This document shows positions 46,501-58,005 of a stretch of DNA of 64,000 bases, piece by piece. Made by a program: the position numbers and the translations under genes. This stretch comes from Topomyia yanbarensis (Eukaryota; Arthropoda; Insecta; Diptera; Culicidae). The notes under the pieces are model-generated. The model did not search any database. It worked only from the letters and a program-made list of their open reading frames with translations, and was not told where the DNA came from. Where the stretch lies: the NCBI RefSeq assembly GCF_030247195.1, contig NC_080670.1, positions 43,819,524 to 43,883,523 of the forward strand, given 5' to 3'. Position 1 is the stretch's first letter; every line of letters begins with the position of its first letter.

Positions 46501-49380
46501 CTGCTTTTTCTCGGAGCCTCACTTGGTGCATGGAGTGGCTAGACCTATGAGCTTTGATTTAACTATCTACTCTTCTCTCGCTTCTTGTCATCATCTATTA
46601 CGTCGCTTTTTAGCTCTCGTCCCCGTGAGCCGTTTAGGTGCTGATTCCTTGAGCCATTTAGCTCATGTTTCCGTAGTCCACGGCGGCGGATCTACCCTAC
46701 CGTGATTTCCCCGGCGGTAGATTGTTCCCGACACCGATGTACCTTTCTGTGAACCATTTAGCTCCCCGCTTCGTCTACTCGGTCTAGTCCCCGGCGATGG
46801 ACCTAGCCTTCTCAACGGGCCAGTCAGTAGGTGCTTAGGTCCATCCAGCGATTCCGGGTGGAACGTAGCTTCCGGTTCACTGGCACCCCAACGAGCCACT
46901 GTTAGCTATTTGACACGGTCTACTCGGTCTAATCTCCGGCGGTGGATCTAGCCTACTCACGAGCTACCCGGTAGGGTGTCGAGGTCGGTCCTGCGATTCC
47001 GGTGAAACCTGTCGTCCAGTTCACCGGCGCCCCGACGAACCTAACCTAGTGCTATATCGCGTACTACTGAACTGGTCTCCGGCAATGGACCTAGTCTAAA
47101 CGGTCGGAGAGTTCCCCGGCGGCGGAATTCCTCCCGAAACCCGATTTGGGGTTTCCCGGCGACATTCTAGCAAATAGTGCTACTTTGTTGGTCCCTTCGA
47201 CACTTCCTCTGCAGCTCGGAGAGTATACTCGTAATCACTCTATTGACAGCGTCCCAGATATGTTCGTCGTGGCACATCTCTTCGACGATCTCGACTTCCT
47301 CGAATCTAGGGCATTCGAAGACCACGTGTTCCGGTGTGTCTTGCACTTTCACAAACTCCGGGCAAAGGGGTGACGAAGCACGTCCGAGCCGATAGAGTTC
47401 ACCTCTCCATGTTTCCTATGTACCCAAGCAGACACATTTGGGATGAGTAGGTGAGTCCACCTTCCTTTTTCCGCATTATCCCACTATTGCGGGCACTTAA
47501 CCAACGAAGCCGCTCGGACCAATCTCCTTGCATTACGTGCATTTCTCCACTGGTAGCATTCCACGTCCTCAACCAGAGTGTTGCAGATGGGAATCATCCC
47601 AGCAATTACGCTTACCGCCTTCGACGATATCGTTCTGTACGCACTCGGGACACGAACAGCCATTAGGCGAAACGCACTTGTCAACTTCGTCCGGTTCCGC
47701 TTTGAGTTCAGCGCAGCAGCCCAGGCCGGTACGCCATACCTCAGTATTGAGGTGCTTCAGCGCACGCATCGATTGTCCCCGGACGCTGATCTCGACACGC
47801 TGGATTTTTTACAGTTGCTGACCAGCACTACCTCGGTCTTGTGGTGAGCCAGCTGCAACTTGACGTCAGCCATCTAGGTTTCCACGATGCCTATTGTCTC
47901 TGCCGTCAACATCTCCACCTCCTCAAGAGTCTCGCCGATTATCGTCTGAACAACATCATCTTCAAAACCGACGATCTCGGCTCCCCTGGGCAGTTCCAGT
48001 ATTAACACTCCCTAGTACATTAAATTCCAGAGCGTTGAGCTGAATATGGAGTCCTGAGGTACACTGGCCGTGACCTTAATCGACCTGTTCGCCATGTTCG
48101 TTTCGTAGACCAGCACTCGGTTCTGGAAGTAACTTTTCAGAACCTTACACAGATAGTCCGGAACCCGCATTCTGTGCAGCGCTGTGGCGTTAGCTTCCCA
48201 GCTGGCACTGTTGAACGCGTTCTTCACGTCTATCGTTACCACGGCACAGTAGCGATTTCCCCTTCTCTTATGCTTCGACGGTTTTTCTGCACTCTCAATG
48301 ACTGTGCGGATGGCGTACACTGTCGATATCCCTTTCCGGAACCTGAACTGCCTCTTGGATAGTCCGTTCTCACTTTCAGCGTAGGTCGTCAGCTTGTTGA
48401 GGATGACCCTTTCCAGAAGTTTACCATGCGTATCCAGCAGGCATATAGGCCGATATGATGCTGGATCTCCTGGTGGTTTCCCTGGTTTTGGCACAACACC
48501 AGCATCTGGATCTTCTATCTATCCGGGAAGTAGCCATCGTCCAGGCATTTCTGTAGGACTATCCTGACCACTTCCTGAAAACGCCAGGATCGCGGTCTTC
48601 AGTGCCACGTTGGGGATACAATCCGGTCCGGAAGCTTTCTTCGCTTTCAGCCCTTTTGCCACTATAAGAAGCTCGTCGTTGGAAACTCGATTGTAACCGG
48701 CATTTCCACCGTCTGCATCAACGTACGGTGTAGGCGGCCATGCGGTTGGGTCGTGCTTTGGGAAAAGACCCTCCACGATAATTTTCAGTTTGTCAGCGCA
48801 CATTTCGACTGGCGTCATTGCATACTTGATTCTGGCCATAACGATACGGTAAGCATTGCCCCAGGGGTTCGCGTATACTTCTCTGCACAGCTCCTTGTAG
48901 TAGATGGACTTTCTTAGTACTATCTCGCGTTTAAAAGCGGCCCTGGCCACCCGGAATGTTACCTTATACTCTTCTCTGACTGCCTCAGATTTTGCTCTCT
49001 GAACGCGTCTTCCGGCTTTTAGGCAGGCAGCCCGGAGGATGCTGAGCCTTTCGTTACTACAGTATGCAGGACGCCGGTAGTTCCTCGGCTCCATTTTCCT
49101 CGGCATTGTTATATCACATGTCCTCGCTACTGTTTCCGACAGTTCATCGGCGCTCGGAATTGGAGTGACGCTGTCAGCACGAAGTGCTTCCACAAAAAGG
49201 TAGGACCGAAAGTCCTTTATTCTCCACTTCCGCTCGCCTGTCCTAACTCTCCGCGTTACAGTACAATTCCGCCGACCAATGGTGTAGTGGATCACCTGGT
49301 GGTCGCTATGTGTGTACTGCTCACTAACTCGCTAATTTATGTTATCCATCAGCGACGCGCTGCAGAATGGTACGTCAGTT
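46500..49380 (-). mobile_element. R1-like non-LTR retrotransposon, copy 2 (5'-truncated)
   Basis: Minus-strand order is endonuclease end (about 49380-49260), RT (49295-48000), C-terminal region (47900-47167) and 3' region with GGCGATGGACCTAGCC-type repeats (about 47150-46500). The gag and most of the endonuclease are missing, the usual 5' truncation. It is the same family as copy 1 at 0.5-4.6 kb but better preserved. A piece of it is duplicated at 50474-50952. Confidence 0.88.
47167..49350 (-). pseudogene. R1-like ORF2 remnant (RT and C-terminal domain)
   Basis: The endonuclease ends with SDHQVIHYTIGRRN. The linker and RT start follow (49295-48519; ASGPDCIPNVALKTAILAF). RT fingers and palm are at 48494-48012 (PGKPPGDPASYRPICLLDT; KRQFRFRKGISTVYAIRT; TASVPQDSIFSSTLWNLMY). 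The palm catalytic motif lies near 47970 and reads FEDD instead of FADD. The C-terminal region contains MIPICNTLVEDVECYQWRNA and, at 47352-47167, TPEHVVFECPRFEEVEIVEE, a conserved R1-type tail. PQG at the palm entry reads PQD. Several stops and frameshifts are present. Confidence 0.87.
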
Positions 49381-49453
49381 CATACATTTTGACAGCAGTT
49401 GGGGTTAAAACTGACTGAGTTTCGCTTCAAGCAAAACCGCCATAACTTCACGT

Positions 49454-50134
49454 GGCTGGATCTTGTTGGCTCGAATCAAAGCTCGCCGAATGTAAACAAA
49501 GTTCATTCTGTATCGTCAAACTGGTACCAGGTGATAAAATCGTTAAGCGGACCCTACACGAGACAGGAATATTGTCAATAAATATATTGACAAGACTGCT
49601 TACCTGCTCCATCAATCCCATTTAAATTCTACAGAATCAATATTTTCAAGATGATCTTACACCACCAATATATTGATCAATATATGATTTATTGTCAATA
49701 TTTCTGCTCGTGTACGGTCCGCTTTAGATTTCAACGGGGAGCTAGAGCGCAGTCAGAATTTCTTTTCGCAGGTTATTCTACAAAACTTCCGGTAACCATC
49801 CGATACCCTTCAGGAATCTCTGTTCAAGGTGTACCAGTGCGATACGGTTTAGCCGCATAACCGAAGCCTATCATACGGGCGGGGCAAAACCGCTGAGGTT
49901 CTGCCGGGCGAGGTGGCCACAAACCTACCCTAGGAAGCAAGCAAACCTATCACAGGATCACCCACTCAATTGTTCGGCTTACTCAAATATAGGGGTTATC
50001 CTTACATTAAGTTCGACTGAGCGGTTGCGAATGTGGTATAGCCACATTGGGTGGCCACATTTGGTGGTGGATTCAAAAAAAAATTGGCAACCCTAGCAAA
50101 ATGTAAACAAAAATGAACACTCTGGATGAACCTA
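49454..50134. mobile_element. TTGGCTCGAATC TIR family, copy B
   Basis: The left end GGCTGGATCTTG/TTGGCTCGAATC matches the right end of copy A inverted. The interior shares GCCGGGCGAGGTGGCCAC and GGCTTACTCAAA with copies A and C. The right end breaks off after ATGAACACTCTGGATGAACC where copy C begins. A MITE is inserted at 49544-49726. Confidence 0.72.
49544..49726. mobile_element. MITE (TAAGCGGACC), 183 bp
   Basis: TAAGCGGACCCTACACGAGA pairs with the right end CTGCTCGTGTACGGTCCGCT inverted. ATATTGTCAATA and TATTGATCAATATA blocks fill the interior. A single end of the same family lies at 61058. Confidence 0.85.
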
Positions 50135-50473
50135 GGCTGGATGTTGTTGGCTCGAATCAAAACTCGTCGAAAGTAAACAAAGGTCATTCTGTAGCGTCAA
50201 ACTGGCGCCCAGGACTCATTGGAGTTCAACAAGGAGCTAGAGCGTTATCAGAAAATTTTCAATTCCAAGATTATATTGTAGCATAACCATCCGATACCCT
50301 TCAAAAACCTCTGTTAAAAGTGTACCCGTATGATGCGTCTTAGCCGCATAACCGAGGCCTAGGAACCGAAGCGGCGCACGGCAATTGAGGATCTGCCAGG
50401 AGAAATGGCCGCCGACCGGCCGTCAGAAGCAAGCAAACCTGTTATCCGCTCGTTTGCCTGGCTTACTCAAACA

Positions 50474-50952
50474 CCACCGTCTGCATTAACGTACGGTGTA
50501 GGCGGCCATGCGATGTGGTCGTGCTTTGGGAAAAGACCCTCCACGATAATTTTCAGTTTGTCAGCGCACATTTCGACTGGCGTCATTGCATACTTGATTC
50601 TGGCCATAACGATACGGTAAGCATTGCCCCAGGGGTTCGCGTATACTTCTCTGCACAGCTCCTTGTAGTAGATGGACTTTCTTAGCATTATCTCGCGTTT
50701 AAAAGCGGCCCTGACCACCCGGAATGTTACCTTATACTCTTCTCTGACTGCCTCAGATTTTGCTCTCTGAACGCGTCTTCCGGCTTTTAGGCAGGCAGCC
50801 CGGAGGATGCTGAGCCTTTCGTTACTACAGTATGCAGGACGCCGGTAGTTCCTCGGCTCCATTTTCCTCGGCATTGTTATATCACATGTCCTCGCTACTG
50901 TTTCCGACAGTTCATCGGCGCTCGGAATTGCAGTGACGCTGTCAGCACGAAG
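50474..50952 (-). pseudogene. Duplicated R1-like ORF2 fragment (479 bp)
   Basis: The stretch is base-for-base colinear with 48706-49184 (both 479 bp, no net indel), with only a handful of substitutions seen by eye. It encodes the endonuclease-RT linker (EPRNYRRPAYCSNERLSILR; KLIIVEGLFPKHD with slight variation) on minus, 135 codons open from the ATG at 50874. It lacks any element end and so cannot have arrived by ordinary retrotransposition alone. Confidence 0.9.
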
Positions 50953-51014
50953 TTCTCAAACTAGGGATAGCCCCTAGCTTACTCAAACATAGGGGCTATC
51001 CCTAGTTTGAGAAC
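50952..51014. repeat. Perfect 25-bp inverted repeat, 13-nt spacer
   Basis: GTTCTCAAACTAGGGATAGC... at 50952-50976 is the exact reverse complement of 50990-51014. The right arm is the normal family sequence. The left arm is an extra inverted copy at the junction with the R1 fragment. Confidence 0.95.
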
Positions 51015-51336
51015 AACACGCGTAAAAAGCGATGTGGCGTAGCCACATTTACTTATCCAGCTGCGTTGGTATTTTGCCGTTTTGACGTTTGAATTGGGAG
51101 GAAAACAAATCGTTTACACGAAGAATTGGGAGGAAAACAAACCGCTTCAGGACTTAAGGGGAAGGCGGTAGTTTAAAAATGCGAGATCTCAGTGTGCGTA
51201 TTTTAAACGTCAGATATCTCAATTGAGTGATGGAATCAATATAAAATTGGCAACGCTAGCAAAATATAAACACAAATGAACACTCCGGATGAACCTATCG
51301 TCAATTGACATTTCGACGTGTTTTGATTCGAGCCAA

Positions 51337-53183
51337 TAAATTCGTTTCGTGGATTTCTCGAAAAACTCAACAAAATGACAGTGACTACCAATGATTAATC
51401 ATATGTTTGAAGAATTAGTAAATTTTACCAAAGTTTTCGGTACGAAACTAATTCGTAGCAAATTCACGAATATAGAATCTCAGTGTCACTTGAGCCGGTG
51501 TAATGGCTAGGGCCAACCGGAATTCCAGCTGGTCATCCTATTTCCGGGAACGAGGTCTGATATTTCGATAAAAAGTAAACGAAAGGAAATAATTGCACTT
51601 ACGCTCCAGTAAGTTCAACCTAAACCGAAGTTAAAGTCGAAAGGTTGGAAAAAGAAAAAAAAAATAATCCTCTAACTTAAAAGGAATCCTCAGCCCACTG
51701 TTGCAATTTTCGTGGTCGTAATAACAAACCGCAGTAATAATAATGAGGAATGAGAACCGCACCACCAGCTAGCTGAACGTACGTACTTGAGAAAGGAACC
51801 ACCGGAATTCGATCACAATTTCACCTATACAGTAGTCCCGGAAAGCTGTGCTCCGAATTGTGAGTCACGTTTTGGTTACATTGAAACGCAAAACCCACAA
51901 TTTCAAACCTAGATATAGGTCATAGAGCTTTGCTTTAGCGCACTACGGAACCTGCAAACGATGAAGGAGAACTGATTTTTCAAGAAACCGTTCCAGCGCT
52001 TCTGAGCGAACGAATGATAAATTTGTAGAGTAAAGCGGATTTTCATCTCAATTTAAGACTAACGAACGTGCACGCTATTGTTTCTTGATTAAGGTCCTGC
52101 TCGTCGCACACCATAAGCTCCCACTACTCCCGTGAGGATACAGGATGAAAAATTTTCCCACTAGGTAGGTAGGTATATTAGTTTCAGTTGTATTCGTAGC
52201 AAAACTGTCATATGTTATTAATTTCCCCCAAGAAGCAGGATGACAAATGGATAAGTTCAGCTCGGGCAATCATCCTGAATTAAACGTTTCCCATTACGCC
52301 TCACTTCCCAGTGATAATCTTCTACTTTTATGGTGGCCCCAAGTGACCCAGCAAGTGCAAATGTGTACTTAGGGGGACATATTCCAGCTCGGCAAAGTTT
52401 GAACCATTTCTCACCCTAATAACGGTGATTACGCGAGACTTCTGGACCGAGAACAGTAATGATTATGATCCGTGACCGACGACTCGAGGGTGAGGATGGA
52501 TCGTTCTCCGGGTGTTCAGCGTTCGGCTTGTGAAGCTCATAATCATCAGCTTCGTATTGTCACCCCACTACTTTTCCACGACGTTGGTTTTTCCATTGGG
52601 GAAGGAATCTGTGGAGCGGCCAATGATACACATAGCTTAGCTATGGTTACACACACAATTGAATTAAATACAAGCGATGTCTCACGAGGCTGTGGTTTGT
52701 AGGTATATTTTCTATTAAATAATGGTTGAAAAAGTAATGCAATGTAATACATACATATTCTCCGTTGAGAAAGCAGACAGGTGAAGTTACCCCATCGAAC
52801 ATCCTCAAATATTACTGCATCACCTGTAATTAGGGTTACCAACCGTCCTTATTTTAAAGGACATGTCCTTAATTTCGATGATTTGGGAAAGTGTCCTTAA
52901 TTTTACTTCAAATGTCCTTAGTTTTAGTCAAGGGTATATTTGAAATTAATCAGATTAAGTTCGTCCAAGCGAATGAAACATTTTATTCGCCATTTTAATT
53001 GATCACTGCTCTACAGTACATTTGATTTCTAATGTTCAGATTAATGATTCAAAAGCATTGATAAAGTTTATTGATTTAAGTAATGCTTCAAACTAAAGCT
53101 TGTTTCTTATCTTGTTGAGTGTTGGCTGAAAAAAAATAATTTTGTTCTCTAATTCAAAGCATAAAATTTTGAAAAAATTTGAG
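51337..53183. other. Unassigned, no supported gene
   Basis: Short frames at 52472-52702 (plus) and 52546-52842 (minus) overlap and have no recognisable domain. Near 52833 the sequence TAGGGTTACCAACCGTCCTT looks like one end of a hAT-type MITE related to the element at 56060, but its second end was not found. Confidence 0.4.
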
Positions 53184-53354
53184 CAGCTCTTATTTTCTAG
53201 CACGGGGTTCTATTCCTCAGGGTAGTCATCTCAGACCATTCATAGTTTAGCTCTATTTAAGCGACTTAAACTATTTGCTGAAGCACATGAAACTTTCGTT
53301 TGCTAACGATTTCAAACTATTTCGCCTTATCAGGAATGCTAAAGACGCAGAATA
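53184..53354 (+). pseudogene. Jockey-type RT palm, FADD mutated to FAND
   Basis: The frame reads SIPQGSHLRPFIV then a stop, and LSDLNYLLKHMKLSFANDFK LFRLIRNAKDAE-type residues. The catalytic FADD motif is FAND. The reading ends at the left TIR of the 4.65 kb insertion and resumes at 58008. Confidence 0.8.
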
Positions 53355-54720
53355 GACCTTTCTCGTCCGACCTAACCCCCTTTTTTCTTATTTTTATTCA
53401 AAAGAATATACATTTTTAAGAATATTTCCGTTGAAATAAGACTTTTTAGAGCAATCGTGATTTTTTAATGATTTTTTTAAATTTGAAAAATGCAAGAATG
53501 TTGAGTATTTTTTCACCTTTGCAAGAATGGTGGGACTCAAAATGTGTGTTCGGGCAACACTGTTTTGTTTATTTTTGCTTGAGTTCCTGGCAACGCGGCA
53601 AATGAAGTGGTGAGTCGCGGTACAAAGTTCATTGGTTATGTAAACAAACTAAAGTGAACCTCTCGGTGGAGAACATTGCATAATAATGTTTAACCTCACT
53701 TTTTTGACAGTTCAGAGAGATTGTTTACATGGTCTTGGAAGTTTTGTTGATTCGATCACAGTATGAGAAACTTGGTTTGGTTCGCTGCCAAATATTAACA
53801 CTTTCCAAACAAGCTCGCTCAGCTATAATTTTTTATTTGATGTCGGCATCATACATTGTTCCGTTAAATTTAACATTTTTATTTTTCTTGTACATGATTC
53901 ATTGAAGAAGTAAGGAATTTCTAGCCAAACATTTGAAAAAGGCCTACTGCCAAATGCAAATAAATCGAATTTTCATGTTCTCTATTAAAATCCTGGGACA
54001 GAACCTGTGGATAGATGTTTTCTTTTTCTTTTTTTCTGTTCATTTTATCTCATGTCTTGCATAGCCACTCTTTCTTCCTCACATATTTTAAATGGACTGG
54101 CTACATTTGACAGTTCCCTCTGACAGCATTTGACGGTTCCCTTTGGCTGCATTTGACAGCTCCCCCTGGCTGCAATTGACATTAGGTTTTCGTATCCACA
54201 CGCCCCGTCCCAGTTAAAAACTATCTATCTGCCCATGTACATAAACATAACGCAACAATGGATTATGAAGAATTTTGATAATGATTTTATAACAAATTAT
54301 AAAAGAGCCCGGCTGATATAAAAGTCCTAACTAGCAATACACTTATTATAAAATGATTATAAAGGATTATTGTAACTGATTCCAAAAGGATTATAAAGGC
54401 AGTGAAATACGTACTCAATGAATTAAGGGGAGTGTCTGATGTAAACAATATGCACAATTAAACTAAATAAAACAGTATTAAATTTTTTAAATAGAATTAT
54501 AATGAATTCGACCCAAACTTCTTTTGCCTTTTTCTCAAGGTTTACGTTTGGCAGTTAGACCCTTTTCAAATGTTTCAACTGTTTGGGTAGAATTTAGATT
54601 ATTTTATCGTTGTTGCGATCAATTTCATTTGGTTTGTTTTGTTCACAATGTTAGTCGCAGAGCATTTTGGTGATCTATGGCAATTGATGACCTTTACACC
54701 CCATACTAGGACCGCTCCTG

Positions 54721-55214
54721 TTGCAGCTGTTTCGCCCCGTCCGGCACCGAGTCAACCGATGGTCCAGCCTGCGCCGCACTCGTCTATCGCTATGTCAATG
54801 GCAGGAACTTGGATTAAAGACTAAAATGTCAGCTACGGCTGGTGGTGTTACTGCAATCGGTTTGCCTTCGGCCACGTTGGACATTCGGCTAACGAGAATA
54901 TTCAGCGATTCCGATTCGAAGGAAGCAGCGCCAGTAGCAGACTGCTTCGGTTCAGCAATACGCGCCGGTATCGGGCGAAGCTAATACTCCGGCAGGACGA
55001 AGGTTTCAACGAGGGGCTCAGGCATAAGTAGTAGAGTCCTTGCACTTACTGCGTGTCGAGTGAACAATTCCGACGAAACTACTACCGCTCTCGCCAAGTT
55101 TGAATACCGTAATAAGTGCGACATCAGCGGTATAGTGCCAGGAATAGTCGAGAAGAGTGCCAGGACTGACTTGCCGAGAGCTACAAGATTAAATAGCAGG
55201 GCGTTTTTAAAGTG
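54721..55214 (+). pseudogene. Unrecognised coding-like frame with one stop
   Basis: One frame is open for about 164 codons except for a single TAA at 54982. It includes LPSATLDIRLTRIFSDSDSK, then after the stop SSRVLALTACRVNNSDETTT and ALAKFEYRNKCDISGIVPGI. It is richer in GC than its surroundings. I do not recognise the family. It could be a fragment of a transposon protein or of captured host coding DNA. An upstream frame (54639-54824) is proline- and alanine-rich. Confidence 0.35.
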
Positions 55215-56059
55215 ACCATAGTATAACCTAGAGGCTTTTGGGCAGATGATTTATTCAGCAGAATAAGATAGCAAAATTACCCAAAACATAAGAGCGGGCT
55301 GCCGAAGTGAATCCACACACATCATCACCCACAGAGGCAAGCAATATTGAAACGCAGCGAAATTCCTCACAATGAATTGATCTCGTCAGATGAAATTCCA
55401 GGAAATACAATTTTCATAGCATAATTTATCCGACCGGAATTGTAGTCCTCAATTGAGAGACTGATAGAGTAGCAGCAGCTAGGAATTTTCTTTCGAAAGC
55501 TAGCAGCGGTTTCGCGTATCCTGCGCTAAGTAGAGAGTGTTAAGACAGATCTTCGAAGCATGCCTAGTTATTTCCTACCAATTTGAACAAGACAGCAGAT
55601 GAAAGATAGCTTTATTGCGGTGCCAAAATGATGGCAACTCGGGATATAATATAAATTTACATATAATTTCTCCTCCCTGATATTCTTCCAGAATGTATAA
55701 TGCTCTGCATTCTTATCACTCCTATCAAATCCTTCTTACTCCTTATCGTCAGTGCCGAGCACTGTTTTGCATTTGCCGGCTAAATCAACGACAATGTGAT
55801 CATCGACGAAACTTTTGCTGTAATGGAACTTGAACACGATTAATAAATAATTGTTCCATTCGAAAGCGATAACCTTGTTGTCCTCATGTTTGCAGCTATC
55901 ATACGCTGGCAGGCATTCTGACCAATGGAAACGTTCTTCGATATGGGCATTGAACGAACAAAATCATTTCAACAACTTATCATCGACCGAATTCGTTACC
56001 TATACAGTTCAGGTAAAATTCACCACCTAAAATGAGTAATCAATCGGATCATCTTGTTA

Positions 56060-57083
56060 TAGGGTTGCCACCTCGGGAGAGACGTTGACCCGGAGATTTT
56101 TACTGACCTGAGGGTGGAGGACTTTAAACCAAAGCCAAAAAAAGTAGAATCAAAGCGATGGCACGACATTTTAGACTTTAAGCTATCTGTAGACGAGGCG
56201 ACAGGGAACGCGTTCCAAAAAATATTCACTATGGATTTTGTTCTATCGCGTAAAAAAGCTAAGTGTATATACTTTTTCATTCCTTCTATAATTTGTCGTG
56301 AAATTTAATCCTGGTTGATTGGAAAATTTTCAAAACTACCTCACAATCACCTATAGAGTGATCTCGTCTATATCGTCAAAATAAAGCTATAAATTTTTCA
56401 AGTTGGTTTACGGTTTTGTCGGTTTTATTATTACAGTTTCTCTTCTCCGGCTAAGTGCAAATAATACAAAAGCACCAGCCATTCTCGCTGTGGAGGATAA
56501 GTCGAACGAGCATTGCTCTGATCCACAACTAACAGAAGAAGGAGAAGTACTTTGTGGTCTCGGTAATTCGTCACCAGACGTTCCAACAAGGGGGCAAAAT
56601 TCGCCCCCATAGCCAACAGTTGGGGGGTCACTGCAAGAGCAACAACAACACCGGAAGCACTCGTTTTATGTTGATTTAACCATTCAGATTAGAACAAACC
56701 GCGCTTGATGCAGCTACAGATAGGCACCACCAACAACGAAGTGATTTCGTAAAATTGCAGGAAAATAACTTTTGAGCGACTCAATGTACGCAAAATTTTA
56801 ATTGCAACATATAGCGAAATATTATTTTCCTTAAGCTGTAAAATAATTGATTTGTTTTTCATTTTCGTTTTGCGATTTGGTGGACCCGTTTGAACCAGAA
56901 AAATAGTACATGCACCATACTTACACTTTTGAAACATTTAGAAAAGAATCAATTAAATTCAAAAAAGCTTAAATCATCAATTTTTCAACCAAACCCGGAG
57001 AAATTGATGTAAAACCCGGAGGCCCGGAGATCACTCCCGAAAACCGGAGGCTCCGGGTCAAACCCGGAGGGGTGGCAACTCTA
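56060..57083. mobile_element. hAT-like element (TAGGGTTGCCACC), perfect 8-bp TSD
   Basis: TAGGGTTGCCACC pairs with GGTGGCAACTCTA. TCTTGTTA flanks both sides (56052-56059 and 57084-57091). The subterminal regions share GACCCGGAG/CTCCGGGTC motifs. The 1.0 kb interior has two short frames (56114-56308 plus, 56403-56612 plus) without recognisable transposase motifs, so it is non-autonomous. Confidence 0.9.
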
Positions 57084-57387
57084 TCTTGTTAGGACTTAAC
57101 CCACGAGCAAATAAACAAATGTGTACAAATCCTTATCCATCATCCAGAAAGCAATCGTTTAATAGCCCAATATTTGATCTTGCGATTCAGCATATGTCAC
57201 CGGGTATTACATCCAGCGCCGATTGGAAGAGCATCGAAATTATTCAAGTAATGTAAATTTTAAAAGTCCATGTAAACAAGTTTTAGGTAAACAAGCACAC
57301 TGAACTGTCAGAAAAGTGAGGTTATACATTTTCATACAATGCTCTATGTTTTTGACAGGTATATGAATGAATCCCCTCTAAGAACGG

Positions 57388-57505
57388 TTGGTTTCAAAAT
57401 CGTCCAATGACGGACGTTCGTTGGACTAATTTGGACAAAGTCCAAATAACCGTTCAACGAACGTCCATCGTTGGACCCGTGTTGAACGATTTTGAAACAA
57501 ATTTT
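57388..57505. repeat. Foldback around GTCCAACG-type blocks
   Basis: GTTTCAAAATCGTCCAA pairs with TTGAACGATTTTGAAAC, and GGACGTTCGTTGGAC pairs with GTTCAACGAACGTCC. The centre GGACAAAGTCC is a further small inverted repeat. Confidence 0.8.
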
Positions 57506-57533
57506 TGGACGTCTCAGTGGGTCATTTCAGTAT

Positions 57534-57788
57534 CAGTGATGCCAGGTCCATTTAAACAATAGCCTGCAGTAAAAATATAAAAGTCTGCAGATTGCTACAA
57601 AAATCTTCAATAAATTTGACATAGAAATGTAGTATGTATATATTTTAAATGATCAAAAATGTTGAAAGCAGGTGTATAAATTGGCTGGCATCGGCTTTGT
57701 TCTGCTAAATATTTGAAATCTGCAAAAGATCTGCAGTGAAAATGCAAAATCTGCAGATTTACTAATATATATGCAGATCTGGCATCCT
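57534..57788. mobile_element. MITE, relative of the 27.8 kb family
   Basis: CAGTGATGCCAGG at the left and CTGGCATCC at the right are inverted. The interior repeats TCTGCAGAT/ATCTGCA blocks, as in 27797-28056. The TSD is not clear. Confidence 0.65.
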
Positions 57789-58005
57789 TTTAGTATTCCC
57801 CACAGGAAATTCATCCAAATGGTGTAAAAATACGGGGAAGCAAGGCAAGATAGGTACTCAGAATATGGGGTTAAATGGGCAGCTTGCACTATTTTTGATT
57901 TTTTCAATAGTTAGAGGTACCAAATCATCGCGGCAATATACAGTAACGAATTGGGAATAAAAAAGGAAGCACCCTATCATATAAAAAATTTTGACGAGAA
58001 AGGTC

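Larger units (their letters stand above)
50135..51336. mobile_element. TTGGCTCGAATC TIR family, copy C, carrying R1 fragment
   Basis: The left end GGCTGGATGTTG/TTGGCTCGAATC and the right end TTTTGATTCGAGCCAA (ending 51336) are inverted. Compared with copy A, it contains an extra block at 50473-50976: a 479-bp R1-like coding fragment followed by a short inverted local sequence. GCTTACTCAAAC flanks this block on both sides (50461-50472 and 50977-50988). GGAGGAAAACAAA occurs twice near 51100 and 51130. Confidence 0.78.
53671..57344. mobile_element. TIR element (AACCTCACTTTT...TGACAGTTCA), 3.7 kb
   Basis: The left end ATTGCATAATAATGTTTAAC-CTCACTTTTTTGACAGTTCA and the right end (57275-57344 inverted, CTCACTTTTCTGACAGTTCA, GCTTGTTTAC) form TIRs of about 65 bases. 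The right one contains a short duplication around GTTTAC. The TSD is not clear. Related arms occur at 42416-42523. The interior holds a coding-like block (54721-55214) and a hAT-like element (56060-57083); 55220-56050 shows nothing recognisable. Confidence 0.72.
53355..58005. mobile_element. TA-flanked TIR element inserted in jockey RT, 4.65 kb
   Basis: GACCTTTCTCGTC at the left and GACGAGAAAGGTC at the right are perfect 13-bp TIRs with TA on both sides. Removing it rejoins the jockey RT (KDAE with LQSQLDVFTNWFYANRM). It contains the element 53671-57344, a foldback (57388-57505) and a MITE (57534-57788). No transposase was recognised. Confidence 0.78.

Noticed and set aside
47146..48362. Plus-strand frames opposite the R1-like copy
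   Set aside because: They mirror the minus-strand RT reading, which has clear family motifs.
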